NCBI GenBank assembly: GCA_029689965.1 | Contig: CP121450.1 | Location: 2,666,001 to 2,730,000 of the forward strand | From: Curtobacterium flaccumfaciens | GTDB taxonomy: Bacteria > Actinomycetota > Actinomycetes > Actinomycetales > Microbacteriaceae | Length of the DNA stretch: 64,000 bases | Direction of reading: 5' to 3' | Shown: positions 1 through 8,009 of the stretch, piece by piece | Numbering within the stretch: the stretch's first letter is position 1 | Layout of the letters: every line of letters starts with the position of its first letter | Position numbers and translations under genes: made by a program | The notes under the pieces: model-generated | Told to the model about the DNA's origin: nothing | The model's input: only the letters and a program-made list of their open reading frames with translations | The model's database searches: none

Positions 1-730
1 ATCGCCCGGTCCTTCTGCTCGCGCAGGTTGTTCCCGACCACGCCCTTGATCTCGTCCGCGTGCTCGAGGACTGCGTCGAGGACCCGTACGCGGTGATCCA
101 CTTCACCGCGGTCTTCTCGCCGACCTTGTCGATGCCGATCAGGTTGTCGCTGGTCTCGCCCACGAGGGCCGCGATGTCGGGGTACTGGTGCGGTTCGATG
201 CCGTAGCGCTCGTACACCTTGTCGCGGTCGTACCTGGTCAGTTCGGAGACGCCGCGGACCGACGGGTAGAGCAGCGTGACGTCGTCGTTGACGAGCTGGA
301 TCGAGTCGCGGTCGCCCGACACGACGTACACCTCGTAGCCCTGCTCGGAGCCCTGACGAGCGAGGGTCGCGAGGATGTCGTCGGCCTCGTAGTCCTCCTT
401 CGTGACCGTCGTGATCCCCATCGCCTCGAGCGCCTGCTGCAGGAGCGGGATCTGCCCCTTGAACTCCGGCGGGGTCTCGGAGCGGGTGCCCTTGTAGTCC
501 TCGTACTCACGGGTGCGGAACGAGAACCGGGAGATGTCGAACGCGACCGCCAGGTGGGTCGGCTTCTCGCGCTGGAGGAGCATGAGCAGCATCGAGATGA
601 AGCCGTGGATGGCGTTCGTGTGCTGCCCCTCGCGGTTCACGAAGCTGTCGACCGGGAGCGCGTAGAAGGCCCGGAAGGCGAGCGAGTGGCCGTCGATGAC
701 CATGAGGGTAGGCTTTGCGGAGTCCGACAC
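1..730 (-). CDS. polA: DNA polymerase I, N-terminal part (5'-3' exonuclease domain), runs off the window
   Basis: PolA removes RNA primers and fills gaps during replication and repair. Only the first ~240 residues are here: the flap/5' nuclease domain, beginning near VIDGHSLAFRAFYALPVD, with the acidic stretches YEADDILATLA and VVSGDRDSIQLV that hold metal-binding Asp residues, and the helix-hairpin-helix region GIDKVGEKTAVKW. The start is taken as GTG at 730; an ATG at 703 is the alternative. The frame breaks near position 90, where a GGGTCCC-like run seems to have lost one C; the protein (LDAVLEHADEIKGVVG) continues in the next frame. It is divergent from the thioesterase at 773. Identity is secure; the C-terminal polymerase domain is outside the window. 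Confidence 0.95.
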   Translation of the reverse strand, partial: MSDSAKPTLMVIDGHSLAFRAFYALPVDSFVNREGQHTNAIHGFISMLLMLLQREKPTHLAVAFDISRFSFRTREYEDYKGTRSETPPEFKGQIPLLQQALEAMGITTVTKEDYEADDILATLARQGSEQGYEVYVVSGDRDSIQLVNDDVTLLYPSVRGVSELTRYDRDKVYERYGIEPHQYPDIAALVGETSDNLIGIDKVGEKTAVKWITAYGSSTQSSSTRTRSRAWSGTTCASRRTGR

Positions 731-772
731 CCGGACAGCCTACCGACGCCATCCGACACGGGAGTTCGACGC

Positions 773-1198
773 GTGACCGACGAAGCCACCATCACCGGGA
801 GCGTCGACGAGCGGCTCGCGGACCGCGGCATCGGCGAGCTCGCCGAGAAGATGGGCATGGTCATCTCGAAGCTCTCCGCCGAGCGGGCCGTCGGCACGAT
901 CCCCGTCGAGGGCAACCGGCAGCCGGTCGGTCTCCTGCACGGCGGCGCCTACGTCGTCCTCGCCGAGAGCCTCGGGTCGATGGCCGCGAACGTGCACGCC
1001 GGACCCGGCCGCTACGCCGTCGGCATCGAGCTGAACGCCTCGCACTCCCGGAGCGCCACCAGCGGGATCGTCACCGGCACGTGCACCGCGATCCACCTCG
1101 GGAACACGCTCACCACCCACGAGATCGTCCTCACCGACGACCAGGGGCGCCGCTGCTCCACCGTGCGCATCACGAACATGATCCGCGAGACCCGCTGA
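773..1198 (+). CDS. PaaI-type hotdog-fold thioesterase
   Basis: The 141-residue product fits the single-domain hotdog thioesterase family (PaaI/YdiI/EntH type), which hydrolyses acyl- or aroyl-CoA thioesters in the cytoplasm. The central motif QPVGLLHGGAYVVLAESLGS carries the HGG helix start typical of the family, followed by the strand pair GIELNASHSRSATSG and a second half ending in STVRITNMI. The start is GTG at 773, giving MTDEATITG. It is transcribed away from polA with a 42-bp shared promoter gap and converges on the GNAT gene. The substrate cannot be told from sequence. The reading frame is intact. Confidence 0.85.
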   Translation: MTDEATITGSVDERLADRGIGELAEKMGMVISKLSAERAVGTIPVEGNRQPVGLLHGGAYVVLAESLGSMAANVHAGPGRYAVGIELNASHSRSATSGIVTGTCTAIHLGNTLTTHEIVLTDDQGRRCSTVRITNMIRETR

Positions 1199-1222
1199 TC
1201 CTCGCTCTGGCGGCGTGCCCGC

Positions 1223-1693
1223 TCAGTCCTCCGGCGGACGCTGGAGGAGCAGCCGGGCGTCGCCGAACCCCAGCCGCCGGTAGAGCGTCTCGCCCTCGGC
1301 GCTCGAGTGCACCGACGTCCGTTCCACCCCGAGCGCGTCCGCCGCGTCGAGCAACGCGGTGACCAGACGCTTCGCCACACCCTGTCCGCGCAGCTCCGGG
1401 TGCACGTAGACGGTCTGCACGTCGCCCGTCAGACGGCGCCCGGGGCGATCCGGGGTCGGTGGACGCGCCACGAGTCCGAGCCACGCCATCCCGAGCACCC
1501 GGCCCCCGTGTTCGGCCACGACGCAGCGGTGCGTGTCCGGGTGCCGCTCCGCGAACGCGCACATCGCGTCGCGGTACTCCGCGCCGGTCGCCGCGGGCGT
1601 CGCGCCGCCCTCCTCGACACTCCACCGCCACCGCAGGTCGGCCACCGCTGGCATGTCGTCGGGCCTGGAGGCACGGATCACCACGTCGTCCAT
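1223..1693 (-). CDS. GNAT family N-acetyltransferase
   Basis: This is a 156-residue single-domain GNAT acetyltransferase, using acetyl-CoA to acetylate an amine of unknown identity. The N-terminal strand VIRASRPDDMPAVADLRW and motif A, VYVHPELRGQGVAKRLVTAL with the R-x-x-G-x-A acetyl-CoA pyrophosphate loop, are clear, and motif B (GVERTSVHSS..GETLYRRLGFG) follows. The ATG at 1693 gives MDDVVIRAS. It lies convergent with the thioesterase gene and downstream of the pdtaR terminator, so it probably has its own promoter. The open frame extends upstream through pdtaR out of phase, which is a shadow. The frame is intact. Confidence 0.85.
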   Translation of the reverse strand: MDDVVIRASRPDDMPAVADLRWRWSVEEGGATPAATGAEYRDAMCAFAERHPDTHRCVVAEHGGRVLGMAWLGLVARPPTPDRPGRRLTGDVQTVYVHPELRGQGVAKRLVTALLDAADALGVERTSVHSSAEGETLYRRLGFGDARLLLQRPPED

Positions 1694-1730
1694 CGCCCCA
1701 GTCAAGCAGGTGGTCGGCGCGGGAAACGGG

Positions 1731-1763
1731 AAGCGCCGCCGGACACCCGGTCCGGCGGCGCTT
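1731..1763 (-). terminator. Hairpin terminator after pdtaR
   Basis: A perfect inverted repeat has arms of 14 bases, AAGCGCCGCCGGAC at 1731-1744 and GTCCGGCGGCGCTT at 1750-1763, with a five-base loop. It lies 20 bases past the pdtaR stop and before the GNAT start. On the minus strand the stem is followed by CCCGTTTCC, a weak T-tract typical of high-GC actinobacteria. It is the best-formed intrinsic terminator in the window. Confidence 0.8.
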
Positions 1764-1782
1764 CGGTGAGCGGAGGTCGGCG

Positions 1783-2387
1783 TTACTTCTTGGCGCTGAG
1801 CTGCTCGATGATCGCCTTGGCGACGTCGTGCATCGTCAGCCGGCGGTCCATCGAGGCCTTCTGGATCCAACGGAACGCCTCGGGCTCGGTGAGGCCCATC
1901 TTCTCGTTGAGGAGGCCCTTGGCGCGGTCGACGAGCTTGCGGGTCTCGAAGCGCTCCACGAGGTCGGCGACCTCGGCCTCGAGCGTGATGATCTGCTGGT
2001 GACGCGAGAGGGCGATCTCGATCGCGGGCAGCAGGTCGTTCGGGGTGAACGGCTTGACGACGTACGCGAGGGCACCGGCCTCGGTCGCGCGCTCGACGAG
2101 GTCCTTCTGGCTGAAGGCCGTGAGGAGGACCACGGGAGCGATGTGGTTCTTGGAGAGCTTCTCGGCAGCGGAGATGCCGTCGAGCTGCGGCATCTTGACG
2201 TCCATCACGACGAGGTCGGGCGGAGGTCCGTCGCGAGCTGCACCGCGGTCTCACCGTCTCCGGCTTCACCGACGACGTCGAACCCGTTGTCGCGCAGGAT
2301 CTCGACGATGTCGAGGCGGATGAGCGACTCGTCCTCGGCGACGACGACGCGACGGGGTGCTGCTGCAGTTGCTTCTGTGTCACTCAC
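1783..2387 (-). CDS. pdtaR: ANTAR-domain response regulator PdtaR (Rv1626 type)
   Basis: This is a two-domain regulator. The CheY-like receiver begins VVVAEDESLIRLDIVEIL, with acidic pocket residues E-D, a phospho-acceptor Asp in VVMDVKMPQLDG, a Thr in VVLLTAFSQ and a Lys in VVKPFTP. The C-terminal ANTAR domain (DRAKGLLNEKMGLTEPEAF..) binds paired RNA hairpins and works by antitermination. The family partner is the histidine kinase PdtaS, not present here. The start is GTG at 2387 (MSDTEATAAA). A single base is missing near 2216 (CGCCCCGACC reads CGCCCGACC), splitting the receiver between two frames; total length ~201 residues matches the family. The genomic position beside polA and pyk matches M. 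tuberculosis. Immediately upstream lies the tRNA-Leu repeat array. Confidence 0.92.
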
Positions 2388-2443
2388 AGCGAGAAGCCTA
2401 CTAGACCTCGGAAGTCGGCCGCGTCAGAACCGTCTCGCAGGCC

Positions 2444-2723
2444 GTGAGCTGTCCTTGTACGAGTGGCGGGACCGCGTATCCGGTGCAGCCCCGCACGCCG
2501 TGCGCTGTCCTTGTACGAGTGGCGGGACCGCGTATCCGGTGCAGCCCCGCACGCCGTGAGCTGTCCTTGTACGAGTGGCGGGACCGCGTATCCGGTGCAG
2601 CCCCGCACGCCGTGAGCTGTCCTTGTACGAGTGGCGGGACCGCGTATCCGGTGCAGCCCCGCACGCCGTGAGCTGTCCTTGTACGAGTGGCGGGACCGCG
2701 TATCCGGTGCAGCCCCGCACGCC
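2444..2723. repeat. Five tandem 56-bp units containing the 3' end of tRNA-Leu
   Basis: Five head-to-tail units start at 2444, 2500, 2556, 2612 and 2668, each exactly 56 bp and almost identical (the unit at 2500 differs by one base near its start). The sixth position, from 2724, is the tRNA-Leu 3' end itself. Read on the minus strand, each unit has the tRNA acceptor strand CCACTCGT, the T-stem halves GCGGG and CCCGC and the trailer AAGGACAGCTCAC, but the 7-base T-loop is replaced by 19 bases. In RNA each unit can fold as GCGGG, bulge GCTGC, ACCG, six-base loop GATACG, CGGT, CCCGC. Units abut without spacers, so this is not a CRISPR array. 56 is not a multiple of three, so it is unlikely to be coding. 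Confidence 0.95.
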
Positions 2724-2737
2724 GTGAGCTGTCCTTG

Positions 2738-2818
2738 TACGAGTGGCGGGACTCGAACCCGCACGCCGTGAGGCAGAGCATTTTGAGTGCCCCGTGTCTA
2801 CCATTCCACCACACTCGC
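2738..2818 (-). tRNA. tRNA-Leu (anticodon CAA)
   Basis: This 81-nt gene reads on the minus strand from GCGAGTG (acceptor 5' strand, ending at 2818) to CACTCGT plus discriminator A at 2738. The D-arm is GTGGAATGGTAGACAC. The anticodon arm GGGCA-CTCAAAA-TGCTC presents CAA, which reads TTG. A long class II variable arm follows, and the T-arm is GCGGG-TTCGAGT-CCCGC. No CCA is encoded (CAA follows the discriminator). Its 3' end is the parent of the tandem array directly downstream. Confidence 0.95.
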
Positions 2819-2970
2819 GAGGTGCCCCACAGTACCAGCCCGACCGACGTCCCCTGCCCGCCCGCGACCCGCCCGCGGTGCGATCGAGCTCCGCGCATCC
2901 GGGCGCACGAACCGGCTGCGCGCACGCGAGGTAGCGTCGAGACGAGCAGTTCGGACAGGGAGGAGTGCTC

Positions 2971-3510
2971 GTGGACTCTCGTGCCGTCCGCACGTTCCGC
3001 GTGTTCGTGATCGTCACCGCGGTCGTCGCGATCGCCCTCGGCGTGGTCGCGATCGTCTGGCCGCGCCCGTCACTCGTCGTGGTCGCGCTGCTGTTCGGCG
3101 TGTACCTCGTCGTCGCCGGAGCGCTCCGCGTGTTCGCGGCCGTGCGGGGGCACGGCACGCCCCCGGTCTGGCGATGGACCTCGGGGGTCGTGGGCGCGCT
3201 CGTCGGGGTCGCTGGCCTCGTGACGCTGCTCGACCCCGCGATCCCGCTCGTGGTGTACGCCGTGCTCGCAGGGATCGGGTTCATCGTCGAGGGGATCGCC
3301 TCGGTCGTCGGCGGCTTCGTCGGGCACCCGGGGTCCTCCCGTGTGCCGACGATCGTCAGCGCGGTGCTGTCGATCCTGGGCGGCGTCGTCGTCCTCGTCG
3401 CACCCGGCCTCGCGCTGACCGTCTTCATGGTGTTCTCCGGCATCGCGCTCATCGTCGTGGGTGCCGCGGCGCTCCTGCTGCTGCCCCCGCGGGCCGCGGT
3501 CCGCCGTTAG
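2971..3510 (+). CDS. HdeD/DUF308-like integral membrane protein
   Basis: The ~179-residue protein is almost entirely hydrophobic, with about six predicted membrane helices in three pairs (FVIVTAVVAIALGVVAIVW, VVVALLFGVYLVVAGALRV, GALVGVAGLVTLL and so on). This matches the HdeD/DUF308 fold, in which short helix pairs are repeated; family members are linked to acid resistance in enterobacteria, but no function is known for actinobacterial copies. GTG at 2971 is preferred because it sits 6 bases after GGGAGGA; a GTG at 2965 would overlap that site. The TAG stop overlaps the stop of the convergent VIT gene. The frame is intact. Confidence 0.75.
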   Translation: MDSRAVRTFRVFVIVTAVVAIALGVVAIVWPRPSLVVVALLFGVYLVVAGALRVFAAVRGHGTPPVWRWTSGVVGALVGVAGLVTLLDPAIPLVVYAVLAGIGFIVEGIASVVGGFVGHPGSSRVPTIVSAVLSILGGVVVLVAPGLALTVFMVFSGIALIVVGAAALLLLPPRAAVRR

Positions 3511-4580
3511 GCGCTGCCCGTCCCGAACAACAGGCCGAGCCCGTACGTGACGGCCGCGGCGCCGAAACCGATCGCGAGCTGTCGGAGGGCTCGACGGATC
3601 GGTGACGCTCCACTGAGCACGCCGACGACTGCGCCGGTGCCGAGCAGGGCGATGCCGACGAGGGCTGCGGCCACGGTGATCGCCGCCCAGCCCTGCAGTC
3701 CGAGCAGGTACGGCAGCACCGGGATGATCGCGCCCGAGGCGAAGAAGCAGAAGCTGGAGATCGCCGCGCTCATGCCGTTGCCGACGGCCTCGTGGTCGTC
3801 CGCGGGTGCCGGGGTGGTCGCTGTGGTGCCGCCGAGGACCTCGTCCGCGTGGGCCTGCGCGTCGGGCTCGCTCATCCCACGCGCCCGGTAGACCAGCGCG
3901 AGCTCGTTCGCGTCGACGTCGAGGTCGGCGACCGCACGCCCCGCCTCGGGGTGCGGAGCGGACGCCGTGAGCAGTTCGCGCTGCGACCGGACGGACACGT
4001 ACTCCCCGCACCCATCGACAACGCCCCGGCGAGCAGGCCGGCGATGCCGCTCAGCAGGACGAAGTGTCGATCCACCCGGAGGCACTCACACCGATGATCA
4101 GGGCCAGGTTCGAGACCAGCCCGTCGTTGGCGCCGAAGACGGCGGCCCGGAACGTGCCCGAGAGCCGCATCCGACCGCGGTTGGCGAGGCCACGCACGAC
4201 CTCGCCGTGGATGCGCTCGTCGGCCGCCATGCTCGCGGTCGCGTCGGCGTCGTCCGCGTACGGTGACCGGTCCTCCGCTCGCTGCATGAGCGCGAGGACG
4301 AAGACCGACCCGAACCGCTTCGCCAGTGCGGCGAGCACCCGGTCCGGAGACTCCCCCGCCGCGGTCGTCCGACGTCGTCCCCGAGGAGGTCGAGCCAGTG
4401 CTGCTCGTGCCGTCCCTCGGCCTCGGCCAGGGCGGACAGGATCTCGTGCTCCTCGCCCGTGCGCCGCGCGGCGAGATTCCGGTAGACGGCTGCCTCCGCC
4501 CGCTCGTCCGCCAGGTAGCGACGCCAGCGGCGCACGTCCGTCGCGGTGGGTGCGGAACGGTTCTCGTCCTGGAGGCTCAC
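3507..4580 (-). CDS. VIT1/CCC1-family iron/manganese transporter with N-terminal ferritin-like domain (frame broken)
   Basis: Residues ~1-140 form a rubrerythrin/ferritin-like four-helix domain (EAAVYRNLAA..EEHEILSALAEAEGRHEQHW), with repeated Glu and E-x-x-H motifs that would bind iron. The C-terminal part is the VIT1/CCC1 membrane transporter: FRAAVFGANDGLVSNLALII, GLLAGALSMGAGEYVSV, then the later helices INTVAAALVGIALLGT-type. The family moves Fe2+ or Mn2+ across membranes. Start GTG at 4580 gives MSLQDENRSAP. At least three single-base losses break the frame (near 4370, 4073 and 4006, the last two in GGGG runs), but the protein is otherwise full length (~357 codons), so sequencing error is more likely than decay. 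Confidence 0.85.
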
Positions 4581-4633
4581 CCCACCGATCCTGCCCGCTC
4601 GCGACGGCGTGTGGCCGGATGGGCGCGCGGCGG

Positions 4634-4684
4634 CCGAGACGCCGCATCGTCGCCGAGACACCCCCGAATCCCGCGGCGTCTCGG
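4634..4684. repeat. Inverted repeat in the VIT-pyk intergenic region
   Basis: CCGAGACGCCGC at 4634-4645 is repeated inverted as GCGGCGTCTCGG at 4673-4684, with 27 bases between. It lies in the 260-bp gap between the pyk stop and the VIT start and could be the pyk terminator, read on the minus strand ~155 bases past the stop, or a stem in a repeated intergenic element. There is no T-tract. Nothing else was recognised in 4581-4840. Confidence 0.5.
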
Positions 4685-4840
4685 ACGCTCCAGGTCGTTT
4701 CGCGCAGACGCCGGCGCCTCGCGCCGACGCCGGCAGCTCGAGTGGGTGCACGTGGAACGCGACAGGGCGCGGACCGGTGGCCGACGACGCTGCTGCGCCG
4801 TGCCTCCAGTCCGCGCCCCGTCGGACGCCGGACGCTGCGG

Positions 4841-6287
4841 TCAGCCGCGCACGTAGGCCGGCGCGGCCTCGGCGTGCGCGTCGCCGACGCGGTGCACCCG
4901 GAGGTCGTTCGTCGACCCTTCGATACCGGGAGGGGAGCCCGCCGTGACGATGACGCGGTCACCGGGCGCAGCCAGACCGTGCTCGAGGAGCACGTCGTCG
5001 ACCTGGGAGAAGAAGCTCGTCGGTGTGGGTCTTGCGCTCCACGAGGAACGAGCGGACGCCCCACGTGAGCGCCATGCGGCGGCGGGTGGCCTCGCTCGGC
5101 GTGAACGCGATGATCGGCAGGCCGTGGCGGAGACGCGACATGCGACGGGCCGAGTCGCCGGACTCGGTGAAGACGCAGAGGTACGAGGCCTCGGTGAACT
5201 CCGCGATCTCGACGGCGGCGAGGGTGATCGCCCCGCCGAGCGTGCGCGGCTTCGTGCCGAGCGGCGCGATGCGCTCGAGCCCGTGGTCCTCCGTGGACTC
5301 CACGATGCGTGCCATCGTGCGGACCGTCTGCACCGGGTACTCGCCGACGCTGGTCTCGCCGGAGAGCATGACGGCGTCGGCGCCGTCGAGGACGGCGTTC
5401 GCGACGTCGGAGGTCTCGGCGCGGGTCGGGATCGGCGACGAGATCATCGACTCGAGCATCTGCGTCGCGACGATGACCGGCTTCGCCATGCGCCTGGCGA
5501 GCTCGACGGCACGCTTCTGCACGATCGGGACCGCCTCGAGCGGGAGCTCGACGCCGAGGTCGCCGCGGGCGACCATGATGCTGTCGAACGCGTCGATGAT
5601 CTCCTCGAGCGCGTCGACGGCCTGCGGCTTCTCGATCTTCGCGATGACCGGGAGGCGCTTGCCCTCTTCGTCCATGATCTCGTGGGCGCGGTCGACGTCG
5701 GCGGCGTTGCGCACGAACGACAGCGCGATGAGGTCGGCACCCTGGCGGATCGCCCAGCGGAGGTCCGCCTCGTCCTTCTCGCTCAGCGCGGGGACGTTGA
5801 CGGCGACACCGGGCAGGTTGATGCCCTTGTTGTTCGAGACCGTGCCGGCGACGACGACCTCCGTGCGGACGCGCACGCCGTCGGTGTCGAGCACGCGCAG
5901 GCGGACACGGCCGTCGTCGATGAGCAGGGGGTCTCCGGGCTTGACGTCCTGCGGGAGGCCCTTGAACGTCGTGCCGCAGATCTCCTTCGAGCCGGGGACG
6001 TCCTCCGTCGTGATCGTGAACACGTCGCCGACCGCGAGGTCGTGCGGGCCGTCGGCGAACTTCGCGAGGCGGATCTTCGGACCCTGCAGGTCGACGAGGA
6101 TCGCGACCGGCTTGCCGAGCTCCGCGGCGGCGCGGCGGACGTTCTCGTAGTTGGCCTCGTGGACGCCGTAGTCACCGTGGCTCAGGTTGAGGCGGGCGAC
6201 GTCGACGCCCGCTTCGATGATCTCCTTGACGGTCTCGTACTCCGACGTTGCCGGTCCGAGCGTCGAAACGATCTTTGCGCGTCTCAA
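4841..6287 (-). CDS. pyk: Pyruvate kinase
   Basis: Pyk converts phosphoenolpyruvate and ADP to pyruvate and ATP, the last step of glycolysis. The (beta/alpha)8 barrel starts MRRAKIVSTLGPATSEYETV. The catalytic Lys is in VIAKIEKPQAVDALEEIID, the metal-binding signature is IMVARGDLGVELP, and the small B domain (IDDGRVRLRVLDTDG) is inserted as usual. The C-terminal allosteric domain (GGAITLAAVEIAEF..HRVGDAHAEAAPAYVRG) ends at 4841. Restored length is 481 residues, normal for the family. The frame breaks at ~5015, where GAGCTC reads GAGCTTC, one of the AGCT-linked insertions. It lies alone between the VIT gene and the gltBD terminator. Confidence 0.96.
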
Positions 6288-6352
6288 TGGATTCCTTCGT
6301 GGTGGTGGATGGTGCTTGGGTTTCCGCGCTGTGGGGCCGCGCGGAACGAAGC

Positions 6353-6388
6353 GAGGCCACCAGCACCCTATCGAGTGCCGGTGGCCTC
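6353..6388 (-). terminator. Probable gltBD terminator
   Basis: GAGGCCACCAGCAC (6353-6366) pairs with GTGCCGGTGGCCTC (6375-6388): nine pairs, one mismatch, four pairs, with an eight-base loop. It begins 40 bases past the gltD stop on the minus strand and precedes the pyk start at 6287. There is no T-run, so it may work as a high-GC stem terminator. Confidence 0.6.
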
Positions 6389-6427
6389 TCGCTCACGGCT
6401 CGGTGAGCATCGCGTGCGCCTCCACGG

Positions 6428-7884
6428 TCAGATGGAGATCGCGCGGTCGGTGGCCTTGACGGGTGCCGGGAGGATCGTCGAGCCCTCGAGGTACTCGTCG
6501 ACCTTCGCAGCGGCGGCCCGGCCCTCGGCGATCGCCCACACGATGAGCGACTGCCCGCGACCCGCGTCACCGGCGACGAACACACCCGGCTCGTTGGTCG
6601 AGTAGTCCGCCTGGCGGGACACCGCACCGGAGACGGTCGTCGGCAGACCGAGCTGCGGCTCGAGCGTGTCGGTCTCCGGCCGGTGAACCCCATGGCGATG
6701 AGCACGAGGTCCGCGGGGATCTCGCGCTCGGTGCCGGCCTTGGGGACGCGACGGCCGTCGAGGTACTCGGTCTCCGCGACACGCAGGGCGCGGACCTCGC
6801 CAGCCTCGTTCGCGAGGAACTCGACGGTCGACGCCAGGTAGTGCCGCTCGCCGCCCTCCTCGTGGGCACTCGTCACCTCGAACACCGTGGGGAACATCGG
6901 CCACGGCTGCTCGGACGGACGCTCCAACGGCGGCTGCTTGCCGATCGCCAGGTTCGTCACGCTCAGCGCACCCTGCCGGTGCGCGGTGCCGATGCAGTCC
7001 GCACCGGTGTCACCGCCGCCGATGACGACGACGTGCTTGCCCTCGGCGGTGACCTGGTTGTCGACCCGGGTGCCAGCGTTCGCCCGGTTCTGCTGGACGA
7101 GGTAGTCCATCGCGAAGTGCACGCCCTCGAGGTCGCGTCCCGGGATCGGCAGGTCGCGCGGCACGGTCGCGCCGGTCGCGACGACGACCGCATCGTAGCG
7201 GGACTTCAGGTCGTCCCAGGTGATGTCCCGGCCGATCTCGACGCCCGCGCGGAAGCGGGTGCCCTCGGCCTGCATCTGGGCGAGGCGCGCGTCGATCTGG
7301 CGCTTCTCCATCTTGAAGTCCGGGATCCCGTAGCGGAGCAGGCCACCGATGCGGTCGTCGCGCTCGTACACGGCGACCGTGTGGCCGGCTCGAGTGAGCT
7401 GCTGCGCGGCCGCGAGACCGGCCGGCCCAGAACCGACGACCGCGACGGTCTTGCCGGTGAGGCGCTCCGGCGGGTGCGGGGCGACCCAGCCGTTCTGGTA
7501 CGCCTCGTCGATGATCGAGACCTCGACCTGCTTGATCGTCACGGGCGGCTGGTTGATGCCCAGCACGCAGGACGACTCGCACGGTGCCGGGCACAGGCGT
7601 CCGGTGAACTCCGGGAAGTTGTTCGTCGCGTGCAGCCGCTCGATCGCCTGGCGGCCCTCGCCGCGCCAGGTGAGGTCGTTCCACTCCGGGATGAGGTTGC
7701 CGAGCGGGCAGCCCTGGTGGCAGAACGGCACACCGCAGTCCATGCAGCGGCCGGCCTGACGCTTGAGCGCGCCGGACTCCTGCTGCTCGTAGACCTCTTT
7801 CCAGTCCATGAGCCGCACGGGCACGGGTCGACGGGCCGGGAGCTCGCGCTCCTGGACCTTGAGGAAGCCCTTCGGGTCAGCCAC
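6428..7884 (-). CDS. gltD: Glutamate synthase (NADPH) small subunit
   Basis: GltD passes electrons from NADPH through FAD and iron-sulfur clusters to GltB for glutamate synthesis from glutamine and 2-oxoglutarate. The N-terminal Cys-rich region is visible ([20 protein letters not shown] and [15 protein letters not shown]), as are the FAD Rossmann motif [15 protein letters not shown] and the NADPH motif [16 protein letters not shown]; the C-terminal FAD site is [20 protein letters not shown] at 7884 follows GGAGGTGA by five bases. A missing C near 6680 (GGCCCGG reads GGCCGG) moves the last ~85 residues to another frame. Restored length is ~485, as usual. Two extra copies of the gltB-gltD junction separate it from gltB. 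Confidence 0.96.
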
Positions 7885-8009
7885 CGGTCACCTCCACGAT
7901 GTTGATGCACACTGCCGGTTCCAGCCCCAGCGGTCAGCCACCGGTCACCTCCACGATGTTGATGCACACTGCCGGTTCCAGCCCCGAGGCGTCAACCACC
8001 GGTCACCTC
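7876..8009. repeat. 57-bp tandem duplication of the gltB/gltD junction
   Basis: Copies start at 7876 and 7933 (57 bp apart), and a third, partial copy at 7991 (58 bp on) is the genuine end of gltB. Each contains the block complementary to GGAGGTGACCGGTGGCTGA, which holds both the last codons and stop of gltB (EVTGG) and the Shine-Dalgarno and GTG start region of gltD. The ancestral state was probably a short gltB/gltD overlap, now separated by two tandem copies so that ribosome-binding sequences occur three times. The remaining ~35 bases of the unit are not obviously from either gene. Confidence 0.9.

Noticed and set aside
2444..2740. Tandem repeats as a possible CRISPR array
   Set aside because: Units are contiguous with no variable spacers and no cas genes are nearby; they derive from tRNA-Leu.
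2384..3452. Long open frames across the 56-bp array reading R-G-P-A-T-R-T-R-T-A-H-type repeats
   Set aside because: The unit length is not a multiple of three, so all frames cycle through the same sequence; there is no ribosome-binding site, and the tRNA lies inside.
3507..4580. VIT gene as three separate small genes
   Set aside because: The pieces together give one continuous protein of family length once single G losses are restored.
4944..6605. Long plus-strand open frame antisense to pyk and gltD
   Set aside because: Opposite-strand frames stay open by chance at this GC content; the composition is Arg/Asp/Val-rich and no family is recognisable.
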